DNA of 56,817 bases from Bacteroidales bacterium (GCA_030654075.1 JAURYB010000088.1:1-56817), one strand, 5' to 3'; counted from the stretch's first letter, positions 1 to 9,683 are shown. A program made the numbers and translations. The notes: generated by a model from the sequence alone, not told the origin.

Positions 1-127
1 CGGGATTTTTATTTTTGAATTTCAATTTTTGAATTTCCGGATATCAATTTCCGTTGGCTTAAGCCAACGGAAAGAGTAAATGAGTCATTCGAGACAATTC
101 ATAATAAAAAACACCCGTAAATTAATC
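1..127. repeat. Direct repeat copy A with embedded palindrome
   Basis: This stretch recurs at 254-380 with an offset of 253 bases. The first 86 bases are identical and the remainder diverges. It contains the perfect 20-bp palindrome ccgttggcttaagccaacgg at 51-70, which extends to 26 bp (48-73) with flanking ttt/aaa. The palindrome could fold as a hairpin in RNA from either strand. No T-tract follows directly, so it is not a clear terminator. No gene is visible in 1-412. Confidence 0.8.
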
Positions 128-141
128 ATTTAGCCAATTGA

Positions 142-208
142 AGTCCCGTATGGACGGTATAAATCAAGCAGTTAAACCTAATTTTAATATTTTCTCCGGA
201 CAACAGTG
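142..208. repeat. Dispersed intergenic repeat, copy 1 (second copy at 41941-42007)
   Basis: About 67 bases are nearly identical to 41941-42007, some 42 kb away. Both copies begin with a 'gtcccgta(t/g)ggac' hairpin and end at 'ctccggacaacagtg'. At the second locus further hairpins with the same gtccc/gggac arms lie beside it. It looks like a non-coding, REP-like mobile intergenic element. No transposase or coding capacity is visible. Confidence 0.75.
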
Positions 209-253
209 ATTTCATTTATGTTATCAAGAATTACTATTGTCAAATTTCATTTA

Positions 254-380
254 CGGGATTTTTATTTTTGAATTTCAATTTTTGAATTTCCGGATATCAA
301 TTTCCGTTGGCTTAAGCCAACGGAAAGAGTAAATGATCCATTCGAGGCAAGTCAGAATAAAAAGCAACCCGTAATTTAAT
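254..380. repeat. Direct repeat copy B with embedded palindrome
   Basis: Second copy of the 1-127 repeat, with the same 26-bp perfect palindrome at 301-326. It lies about 30 bases beyond the GH35 stop codon at 413. It may be a tail end of the polysaccharide-locus transcript or an insertion-prone spacer. The divergence after about base 340 shows the duplication is not very recent. Confidence 0.8.
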
Positions 381-412
381 TACCAAGCCTACGCAGCCAG
401 AAAATTAGCTTC

Positions 413-2845
413 TCAACTGAATTTAATAGTTAGAATCATTTCACTCCTGTGCTTATGATTGTAAATAAACGCAATTCGTTTTTCATCGCGGATTTTTCTT
501 ACAGATTCGCCATCCAATGTAATCAAACTGATTTTTTTTACTCCGGGTCCTTCGAAAACTATTTCACCGGCCAGGTCACGATCGCCATAAAGGGTAATTT
601 CTATTTGGTTTTCTGATTCAACGATTCCGAGAATATCAGAAGTGCTGTGCAGAATCTTTAATCCGTTTATCACTTCCAGGCAAACCGGGGTGAGTGTTGC
701 ATACAAAGCAGGCCACAGCATTTCATCCTGAAAGTAAGGAATGGTGATTGATTCTCCGTTTTCGGGATGTGTATAGGTGATTTTGCCGGTTTGTTCTTCG
801 TTATAATAATTTGCAACAAAAAGTACTGCTTCATTTTTGCTGGTAAAACGTTCGCGAACGGCAATATTTTCATTGTTGGTTGAAGCCTGCCTGAGTTTAG
901 CATCTGAAGTATTCAGAAGGGCTTCATACACAGGTTTTTGACCTTCGGTATCGAAGCCAATCCATGTCCCAAGATGCGTAAGTGAACCATTGCCAAGTAC
1001 TTTTGTAAAACCACAGGCTGTCCCGCGCAAAGTACGTGCAATAATTTCGGCGCCTGCCAGTGATTGTTCCGAATAAACAATAAGCGGATTAGCGCACTTG
1101 ATATCCTGAAGATCAAATATATCGATCAATGGAGAATCAATGATTTCTTTTCCTGAAGGATGAACTGAAAGCGCATCGCGGATGATGGTACAAGGTTTTT
1201 GCGACATTTCGCGATCGGGGAGGTAGGGAAAAATTACCAGGTTACCACCTGATTTGGTATAATCAACAATGGTTTGCTGGTCTGAAGCATTCATTTCGTC
1301 CGTACTGAAAGCCCAAACCTGCTTATAGTTTTTCATTGCTTCAGCTGAAGATTTTGTGAGATCCATCATATCGTAATCAATATTGAGGATCTGCAGTACT
1401 TTCAGTAAACCATCAAAATAAGCAGGCCTGCGGATGGCTGATGCAGTGAACATAAGTTCACAGGCTCCGTCAACAGGTCGTTCCAACTCTGAAGCGTAGT
1501 AAGGCGGATAAAAAAGGACGCAAACCTCTGCTTTACGCTTTGAATCAACGATAAGGCTTTCGGAAGTTTTAATGATTTTATTCATGCGTTGTACCAACGG
1601 GAATGCACTGGTGCGTTCTCCTTCCGGAGTAAGAGGATTGAACCAGTAAAAGGTTGAGCCTGAATAACCGGTGTGCCTGGTATTTCGTCCCTGCGAAAAC
1701 ATATAGTAATTCCAGCCGGTAAGGCCGTTGGCAACGCTGGCTTTGTAGAAAAGCTCCATTTCACGCGGATTTGTTACCACATGATATTCGCGTGAGCCAC
1801 TCTGGAATTCGGCGGCAAACAGCGGCTTGTTGCCTTGCATGGCATAGGTAATATCGTTAATGATACGATCGTCGTGCATATTGCGGTACGACAGGAATTC
1901 AGGTATATGATCTACACCAAAGATAATTTCACTCTTATCAAGAAAAAGATCCTCATACATCGTAATATTGACAGGAAATTCGTACCCGCTGCCATAAATC
2001 CAGCCCGGAAGATTGTGATACAAAGGAACCGTAACACCTCTTTCGCGTGCCATTGCGGTAAGCATTCTCAGGTAGTCACCATAATATTTTCGCCAGAAAT
2101 TGTGCCATTCATGATCGCGGCCTCGATCTTGTTTTGAGGCATATGGAAGCCGCCCGTCGGGAGGAAGCTCAACATCCGAAAAGTCAGAGTAATCTGTTCC
2201 CCACAGGTTGTTTAGTTCCTTAATGCTGGTAAACTTCTTCTTTACATATAAAATGAAGCGATCTTTTACAGCGTCGCAATAGTCAGCCTGGTGAGCCAGC
2301 CACGAGAAAACACCGATCTCATTACAGATCTGCATCATAATTATCGGTCCGCCATTTGATAATTGGCGTTCGCTGATAAATGGCATGATCTGATCGTACC
2401 AGAGAGTTACCTTTTCCAGGTATTTCTGGTTGAAAAGGCTTACTCCGTCACTGGCAACAATGCCGCCTTTGCTGTTACGCATTTTTATTTCGTCGCTATA
2501 TTGGTCCATAAACCAATCCGGCAAACCAGCCCCGCGATATTCGGCAAGGATAAATGGTCCCGGTTTTACGATGCAATGCAATCCTCTCGCATGGCAAAGT
2601 TCAATCCAGCCTTTCAGGTCATGTTCAGGAGTAGAAGTACCATCAAAATCAAAAACACCCTCCACTTTTTCATGAAATGCCCAGGGAACATATGTACTAA
2701 CAGTGGTCAAACCCGCTTCTACGGCAGCATCCAGGTGCTTATCCCATAGCTCGCGCTTAACACGGAAATAATGGATTTCTCCCGAATTGAGAAACACCTT
2801 TTTGTCGTTGAGGTAGAAATTATTTTCTTTGATGGTGAAGGTCAT
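413..2845 (-). CDS. Glycoside hydrolase family 35 enzyme (beta-galactosidase-like; possibly beta-1,2-oligoglucan-active)
   Basis: The 810-residue product has the GH35 TIM-barrel signature: 'GEIHYFR' near the N terminus, 'TYVPWAFHE', 'KPGPFILAEY', the likely acid/base Glu in 'QICNEIG' (about residue 175) and the likely nucleophile Glu in 'AAEFQSG' (about residue 345). No signal peptide is visible, so it is probably cytoplasmic and acts on imported oligosaccharides. The start is set at 2845 (MTFTIKENN). The open frame extends to 2956, but that extension is translated low-complexity spacer. It is the last gene of the polysaccharide operon and follows the GPH symporter. GH35 is classically beta-galactosidase, but a GH35 member from Ignavibacterium album is reported as a 1,2-beta-oligoglucan glucosyltransferase. 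Next to two GH144 genes that activity is the more attractive guess. Family assignment is secure; substrate is inferred. Confidence 0.88.
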   Translation of the reverse strand: MTFTIKENNFYLNDKKVFLNSGEIHYFRVKRELWDKHLDAAVEAGLTTVSTYVPWAFHEKVEGVFDFDGTSTPEHDLKGWIELCHARGLHCIVKPGPFILAEYRGAGLPDWFMDQYSDEIKMRNSKGGIVASDGVSLFNQKYLEKVTLWYDQIMPFISERQLSNGGPIIMMQICNEIGVFSWLAHQADYCDAVKDRFILYVKKKFTSIKELNNLWGTDYSDFSDVELPPDGRLPYASKQDRGRDHEWHNFWRKYYGDYLRMLTAMARERGVTVPLYHNLPGWIYGSGYEFPVNITMYEDLFLDKSEIIFGVDHIPEFLSYRNMHDDRIINDITYAMQGNKPLFAAEFQSGSREYHVVTNPREMELFYKASVANGLTGWNYYMFSQGRNTRHTGYSGSTFYWFNPLTPEGERTSAFPLVQRMNKIIKTSESLIVDSKRKAEVCVLFYPPYYASELERPVDGACELMFTASAIRRPAYFDGLLKVLQILNIDYDMMDLTKSSAEAMKNYKQVWAFSTDEMNASDQQTIVDYTKSGGNLVIFPYLPDREMSQKPCTIIRDALSVHPSGKEIIDSPLIDIFDLQDIKCANPLIVYSEQSLAGAEIIARTLRGTACGFTKVLGNGSLTHLGTWIGFDTEGQKPVYEALLNTSDAKLRQASTNNENIAVRERFTSKNEAVLFVANYYNEEQTGKITYTHPENGESITIPYFQDEMLWPALYATLTPVCLEVINGLKILHSTSDILGIVESENQIEITLYGDRDLAGEIVFEGPGVKKISLITLDGESVRKIRDEKRIAFIYNHKHRSEMILTIKFS

Positions 2846-2869
2846 TGTATCAAGTTTATTTAAGTATTC

Positions 2870-2960
2870 TATTAAGAGTTTTTTGTTTCTGGTTTCAAGT
2901 TTCAAGTTCCGAGTTCCAGGTTCATGGTTTATGGCCCAGCACTTGGCACCCGGCACCCTG
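2870..2960. repeat. Low-complexity 'caagtttcaagttcc' intergenic repeat
   Basis: The spacer between the GPH symporter and the GH35 gene consists of short degenerate units (gtttc aagtttc aagttcc gagttcc aggttc) followed by 'cacttggcacccggcaccctgcac'. This type of decayed phrase repeat recurs in other gaps of this window. It inflates the upstream open frame of the GH35 gene but is not convincingly coding. Confidence 0.6.
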
Positions 2961-2967
2961 CACTTTT

Positions 2968-5067
2968 TTAAACAATTGTTTCTGGTGCACTTTTTCCCTT
3001 TTCCCTTTCTGCATTCCTGAGTTTGAGCAGGTCTTTGATTTCGTGCGAACGTTTTTCTGTAAGCGAATATTTCAGGATAAAGAAAATAGAAAGCAAACTC
3101 AGCAAGAATGGCAAACCTATTTCAACTACCCGCATCATCAGCAGTGTATAAGGCGTCTGCTGTGTTAAAGGCATAATCTCACTTTCGATGGTACCAAGAT
3201 CTTTATCGAGTGAAGCCAGGGATGAAGATGTTTCAATGTCTGCAATACGGGCTCTCACCCCTGTGATCTCCTTCATGATAAGATCATAGTGCTTATCTGT
3301 TTCTTCTTTTTTAACCAATTTAGGCACAAGCGATTTGGATTCGAGGTGCGATATAAGCTCAAACGAAGTCATCTTTGCTTTTTCAAAATTTGTCTGGAGT
3401 GTGAGTGAAACTGCATCTTTAGCAAGTATTTTTACAACAGAATCCGTTGGTGCAGATCCAAGTTTGTCCAAACGTGACTGAATACCTTCCAACCCTGTAA
3501 CCGTTGACTTTGTTACAGCTAATGTATTCAATAATGCCGATTTCCTGTCGCCCTGGTATTGGGCAATATTCTGATTGGCTTCGTTATCCTTTTTTAAAGA
3601 CTCTTTTTCAAGGAATTTCACATAAATTACTGATTCATCAAGTGCATCTTTCACCTGCTTTTCAGTGGTTTTGAGCAGGTTGGCGGTCGAGCCTTTAAAG
3701 CCTTCCTTACCTTTCCAGGTTTGAACATTACTTCTGAGTTCCCTGATATTTCCCTGCAAACTATCTACTTTAGTAACCTGAGCTTCATCGAACATAGTAA
3801 ATACTATTAATATACCGGTCACAAAACTAGCCAGAGCGGTTCCCATTTTTATAAACCACCAGAAAATAGCATAGTAACTTCCTTCAGAGCGTTTACCTGT
3901 TTTCAATTCTTCCTCATCGCATATATCACCTACCATTGATGAACCCAATGTGAAAAAAAATAACATACCTATTGACAGCAGAATGGTTGGAATTATCATT
4001 AAATAAGGGTGGTTCGGGTTGTAACAAACAATTTTTGAGAGTTGAGCAGCACTCATCAGTACCATGGCGATGATAAGCGTACTCCGTTTTCCCAATTTAG
4101 GGCTGATCCAGTTAAGCGGAAACACGGCCAGTACACCCGTGATTGCCCATACCATCCCGTTAATTCCAAGCATTGTGGCACCTGCAGCTTTATCGCCACC
4201 AAATACATAAAAAATAGGAATATACATTCCGAGCAACTGCACGAAATTAAAGCCCATAGCTAATGTGAAAACCGTTAGTGTTAACTTGACAAAGTTCCGG
4301 TTTGAAACAACCATTTTCATATCTGTCCAGAATGGTGTTTTTTTCTGCTTGGCAGCTTTTTGGAATCCGGGTTCCTTTAATTTAAAAAACCACCAGAACG
4401 AAAGCGGAATAAGAATTGCTGCAATCATCAGTGAAACATAGCGCATTCCATCAGCTTCGTTGCCTCCTGTACCTTTGAAAACTTCCATGCTGGCAATGGC
4501 CAAAAGCCAAGGTGTGCCCATGGCAAAAAGGTTACCAACAAAGCTTTTAGCACTGAACAGGCGGGTACGCGCGTGGTAATCAGTTGTCATTTCCATGCCT
4601 AATGCTCCGTGGGGAATCTCGAAAATATTTACTGCCGTAAAAAAGAGCATTAGTGAAATCATTATATAAACCAGCTGAAAAGCGTGGTAACTCGACTCGG
4701 AGGGGAACCATGTTTGCACCATTTCGCCTTTTGGAATCCACCACATGATCACAAAAGTTACAGCAACCAAAATTCCGCCAACAAGAAGAAATGGACGGCG
4801 ACGCCCCCAACGAGTGCGCGTATTATCCGAAAGATGACCAATAATTGGATCCGAGAGAGCATCCCACAAACGGGGAACAATCATTATAGCTCCCAGCCAG
4901 AAGGCACTCAATCCCAGGCTTATATTGCCCATCAATCCAACCAGAATACCGGCTATATTAAAGAGCGCGATTGGAATAATGCCACCAGCGCCATAAGCTG
5001 CTAATTGAGTAAAGGGGATTTTGTCCTCTGCATTTGTACTTCTGTCCACCGAAATTTCTTCTTCCAT
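2968..5067 (-). CDS. GPH-family (MelB-like) sugar:cation symporter with a coiled-coil insertion
   Basis: The 699-residue integral membrane protein has the glycoside-pentoside-hexuronide symporter signature in its first third ('RLWDALSDPIIGHLSDNTRTR', then 'WGRRRPF', residues 66-93) and about twelve hydrophobic segments. It probably imports the oligosaccharides released by the locus with H+ or Na+. Typical family members are about 450-500 residues. Here roughly 210 hydrophilic, Lys/Glu/Ser/Leu-rich residues (about 427-638) sit between the eleventh and twelfth membrane segments and look helical or coiled-coil. It is 20 bases downstream of the six-hairpin gene and 122 bases upstream of GH35, in the same operon. 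Transporter family is secure; sugar and ion are inferred. Confidence 0.88.
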   Translation of the reverse strand: MEEEISVDRSTNAEDKIPFTQLAAYGAGGIIPIALFNIAGILVGLMGNISLGLSAFWLGAIMIVPRLWDALSDPIIGHLSDNTRTRWGRRRPFLLVGGILVAVTFVIMWWIPKGEMVQTWFPSESSYHAFQLVYIMISLMLFFTAVNIFEIPHGALGMEMTTDYHARTRLFSAKSFVGNLFAMGTPWLLAIASMEVFKGTGGNEADGMRYVSLMIAAILIPLSFWWFFKLKEPGFQKAAKQKKTPFWTDMKMVVSNRNFVKLTLTVFTLAMGFNFVQLLGMYIPIFYVFGGDKAAGATMLGINGMVWAITGVLAVFPLNWISPKLGKRSTLIIAMVLMSAAQLSKIVCYNPNHPYLMIIPTILLSIGMLFFFTLGSSMVGDICDEEELKTGKRSEGSYYAIFWWFIKMGTALASFVTGILIVFTMFDEAQVTKVDSLQGNIRELRSNVQTWKGKEGFKGSTANLLKTTEKQVKDALDESVIYVKFLEKESLKKDNEANQNIAQYQGDRKSALLNTLAVTKSTVTGLEGIQSRLDKLGSAPTDSVVKILAKDAVSLTLQTNFEKAKMTSFELISHLESKSLVPKLVKKEETDKHYDLIMKEITGVRARIADIETSSSLASLDKDLGTIESEIMPLTQQTPYTLLMMRVVEIGLPFLLSLLSIFFILKYSLTEKRSHEIKDLLKLRNAEREKGKSAPETIV

Positions 5068-5087
5068 CTTAAATTTATTAATTGGAT

Positions 5088-8000
5088 TTAGTAATAAATA
5101 ATCACTTCTGCAGGAATCTGCTTCACCGTAATTTCTTTTGAATTAAAAGTTTTTATGTCTGTTCCGTTTACAGTCACTTTTACTGGAAGCTTTGATGCAT
5201 TGAAATTCCTGATATTGATGCCATTAGCCGGGAGTTTTACATCGCCTTTAATTACGAAACGATAGTTACTGCTTTCTTTTTTAATGGAATAGGAAATCTC
5301 ACCGTAATAGGTGGGGAGATTTTCGACCGACATTCCGTTTGGTGCATCAATCCAGTCCTGGTAAAGTGCTGCGGTTAAAACCAGCGACTGATCAAACTCA
5401 TTTTCATATACAAACATGGAACGGATGGCATTGATAAAATCGCTTCCGCACCAGGTGTGTGGCATATCGCCGATATAACCGGGAAAACGGTTATCCTTCC
5501 AAACCACTTCAGCCCAGTGATTCCATCCCTGAGGCCGTTGGTCGTTCAGGAAAAAATCAATCAATTCGTGGGCTCTTTCAGGTTGATCCAGGCTGATGAA
5601 AGAGCCAATCAGGCGGTTTTCGTAAGGAGTATAATTTACCCAATCCAATTTGCCGTCCCTGCGGTTTTTGAAAAATTCATAATATTTGTCAAAGGTATTG
5701 TAAACCTGCGGCTTAGGAAGGTTTAGCAATTCGTTGCAAGGCGTTAATGCGATGGTGGTTGATGTAGCATCAAAATCGCCAAGTTCAACACAACCGGGAA
5801 TGTAATCGATTTTCCTTAGCTTCATCACGAGATTTAATGAATTGTAGAGGTTTACGGTAAACGTATCCCGAACCTTTTTTATCTTTTCATAATTCTCTGT
5901 TTCTCCCAATATTTTCTGAATCTCGGTGGCATCTTTCAGGCCTTTCATGGTAAAGAAATCATCCCAATACGAATGCATGGGTTTGGCAGAATATCCTTCG
6001 TGGCTGATGGATTCAGGCACCAGACCGTAAAAAGCACGCAGACTATCGTTCCCGTTTTTAAATTTATCAGTTGATCGCTCAGCGACAAGCTTTTCAATAT
6101 ATTCAACTGCTTTTAAAATATTACTGTTTTTTGATCTCAGGAAAGTGGTATCGTGGGTAAAGTTAAAGTATTCGCGGAGCAGGTAAATCATCTGCCCGTG
6201 GCTGTCGTTTTCAGGAACCGGATCGGGTCCACGGTGATCGACAACACATGGAACTTTTCCATTTTCGTATTGATGAGAGGTGTACCAGTCAATAAAGTCT
6301 TTGACTTCCTGTACAATGCCTGATTTTAGAAGTGCGGATGAAGTCAGTGCGCCATCGCGGATCCAGCTTCTTTCGTACGAACGTGATCCGGGCTGTATGC
6401 CTGCATTATCCCGGTTTACTAAAATATATCCCAGGTTTGCTTTGTAGGTATTGATAATCCTGTCGGCTGAAGGAGGAAGATCAAATTTAATATGCTCAAC
6501 TTCCGATTTCCAGAAGGCGCTTGATTTGGTAAATTCGTCAGCAGTATTGGTAATGCTGAGTTTTCCGTCGGGTGTGTTTTTGCCGTAAAACGGAACTGCC
6601 ACAAACAATTCAGTTTGCTCACCCGGATTCAGGTGCAAGGTGTATTTTACGATTCCATTTGCAAAGTTGTTTTGATCAATTGCTGATTTACTTAAAGGCA
6701 TTTTCCCTTTGCGAACCAGGTCCACAATATTCCCTTCATCAGAATTGCTTGCACCGAAGGAATCGTATTTCTTTTCAAAAAGAATAACTTTATCATCAAC
6801 AGATATGTAATTACCAGCTTCTTCTTTAATGGATTTTATTCTTCCTGCGCCGCCGGTCATATTCAGGAATTGGTAGTAGGGATCAACCTGGTAAGGCCGG
6901 ATTAACAGGTAAAAATCAAAATCTTTTGGCTGACCGGACTTATTTTTGATTGAATAGCTGATATCAAGTTTCGAAGTTTTATTTGCTTCCCCTGTGGCTG
7001 TGACCTTTGTTACCAATTCCAGGTGTTTTAACTGCCAGGTGACGGTTGGAATAAAATCAAATTCACGCTGATCTTTCAGCTTGCCAAGTGATTGAGTGGA
7101 TTTAACATTGTGCCAGTTGTAAATGGAATCACCCATTTTAACCAGAGGTTCAATTGAGAAAAGCGCTTTATCTACTTCAACCATTCCTTCCTCGTTGATC
7201 ATGGCTTCCTTTACATCATTATTTACACCGGTGATGGTCCAATACGAAGCTTGTTCCAGGAAGTATCTCGGGAAGTCACCAACCGGCGAGTTTTTAGCAG
7301 AGTAAATCAGGAAATCATTTTTCGAAAGTGATTCTTTAATAGTCAGGAACTTTATTTCACGTATGCCGAAGCCCTTATCTGCATTGCTTTTTATGAGATT
7401 TATCTTAATGTATTTTGCTTCAGCTTCGGGAAGCCTGATAAAACTTACATCGCCAAGGTTGTTTTGTACGGAATAGACTTTCTCCCAATTTTTACCATCA
7501 TTCGATTGAAGAATATCAAAGCTCTTTGCGTGATTGTCTTTCAACCATTTGATTTGTAAACCACCGAATTCCCGTCGGGCTTTGAAATCAACAATTACAT
7601 TCTGATCTGTGGCTTTGCTGCTTAACCAGTAGGTTTCTTCCTTATTATCAGCTACAAAAGAGGAAGAGTGTTTTTTTGCAGATGTTGATGCAGTTATTCC
7701 AGGTGCCGGAAATGTGGTAGTCTCCGGTTGGAGCGGTTCAAACTTAAAATTATCGAGCCAGATGGTTCCTTTGCCACCAACGAATGAGGCTATCGTAAAC
7801 TCAATCCTGTCAATCCGTTTTAAATGCTGATCGCTTGTCGGACCCCATGCAAAACTGATATGTCTTTTTTTGATGGTGATCTTCTTCCATTCAGTCGGGA
7901 AATCGTAGTTGCGGTTGCTTATCCACCAAACATTGTTCCCTGTACTATCGATAAATTTGATTTCCAGATTATTAGCAGGAGATTCAGCTTTGAGGTAAAA

Positions 8001-8273
8001 GGTAAATTCGTAATTATCAGGAAGATCGATCGGGAAAAGTTTCTGTATTCCGCCATAACCGGTTCCATGTGTGAAATCGTAATCGAAACGGACAGCATTG
8101 CCTGTCAATCCTTTTTCGTTGGATAAATTCAGGTTTACGCCGTCGGATTTAATGAATTCCCAGCCGTTTTTATTTTCAAAATCATCGAGGGTTTTGATTT
8201 GGGCATAAATCAAAGTGGAGGCAAATACCAACAAGATCAATGCAATTGATCGTTTTACAATCAAATTCTTCAT
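5088..8273 (-). CDS. Secreted six-hairpin glycosidase-like protein with CBM-like and F5/8C-type domains
   Basis: The 1061-residue product starts with a signal peptide (cleavage near 'IYAQ'). Residues about 26-180 look like a CIA30/CBM-type beta-sandwich ('LDDFENKNGWEF' to 'IWLDNFKFEPL'). Residues about 190-310 look like an F5/8C discoidin-type module ('WLSSKATDQNVIVDF', 'KYIKINLI'). A middle beta-rich domain is followed by an alpha/alpha-barrel from about 610 to 970, with 'SYERSWIRDGALT', 'CVVDHRGPDPVPENDSHGQ' and 'ENRLIGSFISLDQPERA'. The motifs fit the six-hairpin glycosidase superfamily (GH15/GH65/GH94-like folds), but I cannot assign a numbered family. It is 12 bases downstream of the second GH144 gene. 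I infer a periplasmic or surface enzyme acting on oligosaccharides from the GH144 step. Confidence 0.75.
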   Translation of the reverse strand: MKNLIVKRSIALILLVFASTLIYAQIKTLDDFENKNGWEFIKSDGVNLNLSNEKGLTGNAVRFDYDFTHGTGYGGIQKLFPIDLPDNYEFTFYLKAESPANNLEIKFIDSTGNNVWWISNRNYDFPTEWKKITIKKRHISFAWGPTSDQHLKRIDRIEFTIASFVGGKGTIWLDNFKFEPLQPETTTFPAPGITASTSAKKHSSSFVADNKEETYWLSSKATDQNVIVDFKARREFGGLQIKWLKDNHAKSFDILQSNDGKNWEKVYSVQNNLGDVSFIRLPEAEAKYIKINLIKSNADKGFGIREIKFLTIKESLSKNDFLIYSAKNSPVGDFPRYFLEQASYWTITGVNNDVKEAMINEEGMVEVDKALFSIEPLVKMGDSIYNWHNVKSTQSLGKLKDQREFDFIPTVTWQLKHLELVTKVTATGEANKTSKLDISYSIKNKSGQPKDFDFYLLIRPYQVDPYYQFLNMTGGAGRIKSIKEEAGNYISVDDKVILFEKKYDSFGASNSDEGNIVDLVRKGKMPLSKSAIDQNNFANGIVKYTLHLNPGEQTELFVAVPFYGKNTPDGKLSITNTADEFTKSSAFWKSEVEHIKFDLPPSADRIINTYKANLGYILVNRDNAGIQPGSRSYERSWIRDGALTSSALLKSGIVQEVKDFIDWYTSHQYENGKVPCVVDHRGPDPVPENDSHGQMIYLLREYFNFTHDTTFLRSKNSNILKAVEYIEKLVAERSTDKFKNGNDSLRAFYGLVPESISHEGYSAKPMHSYWDDFFTMKGLKDATEIQKILGETENYEKIKKVRDTFTVNLYNSLNLVMKLRKIDYIPGCVELGDFDATSTTIALTPCNELLNLPKPQVYNTFDKYYEFFKNRRDGKLDWVNYTPYENRLIGSFISLDQPERAHELIDFFLNDQRPQGWNHWAEVVWKDNRFPGYIGDMPHTWCGSDFINAIRSMFVYENEFDQSLVLTAALYQDWIDAPNGMSVENLPTYYGEISYSIKKESSNYRFVIKGDVKLPANGINIRNFNASKLPVKVTVNGTDIKTFNSKEITVKQIPAEVIIYY

Positions 8274-8285
8274 ACCTGGAAATTT

Positions 8286-9683
8286 TTATTTTAAATATGC
8301 AAATCCAAGTTTCGTCAAACCTTTCTGAATAATCGGATCCTTCATTACATATTCCCAAACTAGTCCTGTCCTGAAATTTTCGATCATAATAAGCATCGGA
8401 CCCTGGTCAATTCCGATAAAATCGTTGTTGACCCACTTTGCAGTTGGATTGAACGAATCGTAATAACCATATTTGCCCCATAATTCTTTACCATACTTTG
8501 CATTCATTGATTTTATGGTCGGCAAAACTATTTCCGGTGCAAATGGCAGGGATGACATAGGTCCGTATGGAGCAATTGTTCCATCCTCAGCAATAGTATT
8601 ATCCTTTCCACTGCTTCCTCTCCCTGCATAGCCTTCAAACTTCTTATCTCCGAAATTATACTGTCCGCCAGGTCCGTCACTTGCCGTAAAACCCCAGCAC
8701 AGCGAATCGTAACCAATCCAGCCTTTGGGATTTTCCTGAGCGTACTCACGCTGCACATACGTTGCACGGCGGGAATTTTCGAAATAATCAATTCCTTTTT
8801 CCTTCATGTATTTATCGGCCAGGCCCCTGAAATCAATAAATGCATGTGCAAACTGATGGCCGAAAAGTGGAGGAAAAGCCACATGCGCCATCCCGTTATA
8901 CGGGGTTTCCCAACTGTAGGTCGAAAGCCATGAATCGTAGCTGCGGTTTACATCTTCCATGCCGGTTCCGGCAGCCAGGATATAAAGGAAGACTGCTTCG
9001 TTGTAGCCGCTCCAGCCATGGTTGAGTAATCCTTGTTCCGGCGACCAGGCCATGGAAATGCAATTCGGGTGTTTAGCAGTGTCCGACATTTGCATAAAAC
9101 TCCAATCCATTCTTCCGAGCAACATAGCCGCTAGTTCCCTGATCTGTTTTTCATCCGCGTTATCGAGGTTGTAATAGTTACGGGCAAACAGTATACCCAT
9201 CATCAGAATGCCTGTATCAATGGATGAAAGTTCGCATTTCCATTCGCGGGTTCCTGAATTCAAACGCAGGAAATGGTAATAAAATCCTTTGTAACCGGTT
9301 GCGTTTGTATCCGCACTCTGAACGGAATTGGCAAAGAAATTAAGTATATTCAGCGTTATCTCAGCAGCCTGTTTACGCGTTATCCAGTTTCGTTCAGCGC
9401 CAATAGCAAAGGAAGGAATTCCAAATCCTGTAGAAGCTATACTGGCCGGCGCCCACACTGCTGCACGGTCTTTTACAATTCCCTTATCCGCACTGTGTTC
9501 ATTTAAAAAGAAAAGAAATGTTTTATGCTGAATGGAATCAAGCATTGCCACATCAACGGGTGTAACAGGGTAATTTACCTTTCCCTGGGATTTGAATACC
9601 GATTTCTGCGAATTCGCACAACCTGATGCCGTTATAAAGAGGACCAGTATAACTATTCTGCTTAACTTAATCCGGTTTTTCAT
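8286..9683 (-). CDS. GH144/glycoamylase-domain lipoprotein (probable beta-1,2-glucan hydrolase)
   Basis: The 465-residue product begins at 9683 with a lipoprotein signal ('ITASGC'). The frame stays open to 9854, but the upstream part lacks signal-peptide character. The rest is a single PF10091/GH144-type alpha/alpha-barrel: 'IVKDR', 'ASIASTGFGIPSFAIGAERNWITR', 'GWSGYNEAVFLYILAAG', 'CWGFTASDGPGG', 'GTIAPYGPMSSLPFAPE' and 'IDQGPMLIMIENFRTGLVW'. Characterized GH144 enzymes are endo-beta-1,2-glucanases or sophorohydrolases. It has no accessory domain, unlike its neighbour at 9788-11749. The division of labour may be one endo-acting surface enzyme and one sophorose-releasing enzyme, which is inference. 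Family call is firm. Confidence 0.87.
   Translation of the reverse strand: MKNRIKLSRIVILVLFITASGCANSQKSVFKSQGKVNYPVTPVDVAMLDSIQHKTFLFFLNEHSADKGIVKDRAAVWAPASIASTGFGIPSFAIGAERNWITRKQAAEITLNILNFFANSVQSADTNATGYKGFYYHFLRLNSGTREWKCELSSIDTGILMMGILFARNYYNLDNADEKQIRELAAMLLGRMDWSFMQMSDTAKHPNCISMAWSPEQGLLNHGWSGYNEAVFLYILAAGTGMEDVNRSYDSWLSTYSWETPYNGMAHVAFPPLFGHQFAHAFIDFRGLADKYMKEKGIDYFENSRRATYVQREYAQENPKGWIGYDSLCWGFTASDGPGGQYNFGDKKFEGYAGRGSSGKDNTIAEDGTIAPYGPMSSLPFAPEIVLPTIKSMNAKYGKELWGKYGYYDSFNPTAKWVNNDFIGIDQGPMLIMIENFRTGLVWEYVMKDPIIQKGLTKLGFAYLK

Noticed and set aside
2846..2956. N-terminal extension of the GH35 protein
   Set aside because: The extra 37 codons are low-complexity spacer sequence; the conserved GH35 start fits at 2845.
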